From Gallionellaceae bacterium (GTDB lineage Bacteria; Pseudomonadota; Gammaproteobacteria; Burkholderiales; Gallionellaceae): a stretch of DNA of 5,472 nt. The stretch lies in the NCBI GenBank assembly GCA_003151655.1, contig PLYB01000105.1:4006-9477 (forward strand). The letters are read 5' to 3'. Below the pieces are notes generated by a model that saw only the letters and a program-made list of their open reading frames with translations, did no database searches and had not been told where the DNA came from. Position numbers and translations under genes: made by a program. This document shows, piece by piece, positions 5,452 to 5,472 of this stretch (positions are counted from its first letter, which is position 1; each line of letters starts with the position of its first letter).

Positions 5452-5472
5452 GTGTTATCGACGGTGAATTGC
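5452..5472 (+). CDS. priB: Probable primosomal replication protein N, PriB (first seven codons only)
   Basis: A GTG at 5452 opens a frame to the window edge reading V-L-S-T-V-N-C. In Beta- and many Gammaproteobacteria priB lies between rpsF and rpsR, and betaproteobacterial PriB proteins often start near a (T/S)VN(R/C)L-type stretch. PriB is a single-stranded-DNA-binding OB-fold protein that helps PriA restart stalled replication forks. The assignment rests on gene order and seven residues; the gene could instead be rpsR with a different start, though S18 begins differently. The alternative TTG at 5450 meets a stop after five codons. Confidence 0.55.

Overview
The window is a compact, all-plus-strand stretch of a proteobacterial chromosome, most likely a betaproteobacterium (possibly a Gallionellaceae/Nitrosomonadales-type organism). 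The evidence is the rpsF gene followed at once by what looks like the start of priB, a gene order typical of Beta- and Gammaproteobacteria, plus the style of the proteins. The assignment below class level is a guess. No mobile element, CRISPR array, tRNA or rRNA is visible.

Layout: (1) 78-401, grxD, a CGFS monothiol glutaredoxin (Fe-S cluster delivery). (2) 500-865, a small stand-alone cyclic-nucleotide-binding-domain protein with no DNA-binding or enzymatic domain. (3) A 127-base gap containing a perfect 12-bp palindrome and a weak candidate promoter. (4) 993-2834, a class II (Gln-dependent) asparagine-synthetase-type amidotransferase whose sequence resembles the N-acetylglutaminylglutamine amidotransferase of the NAGGN osmoprotectant pathway. 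(5) 2852-4849, a DUF342/FapA-like beta-helix plus coiled-coil protein only 17 bases downstream and probably co-transcribed. (6) A 203-base gap with a near-consensus sigma70 promoter and a structured leader. (7) 5053-5430, rpsF (ribosomal protein S6). (8) 5452 to the right edge, the first seven codons of a probable priB.

The ends are housekeeping (Fe-S maturation, ribosome/primosome). The centre (500-4849) is the less ordinary part: a likely nucleotide sensor, a dipeptide-amide-forming amidotransferase without its usual pathway partners in view, and a FapA-like scaffold protein. Whether these three form a functional unit cannot be decided from sequence alone; the tightest physical link is between the amidotransferase and the FapA-like gene. 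I see no clear case for a wholly new system. The best leads are the orphan NAGGN-type amidotransferase next to the FapA-like gene, the palindrome before it, and the rpsF leader RNA.
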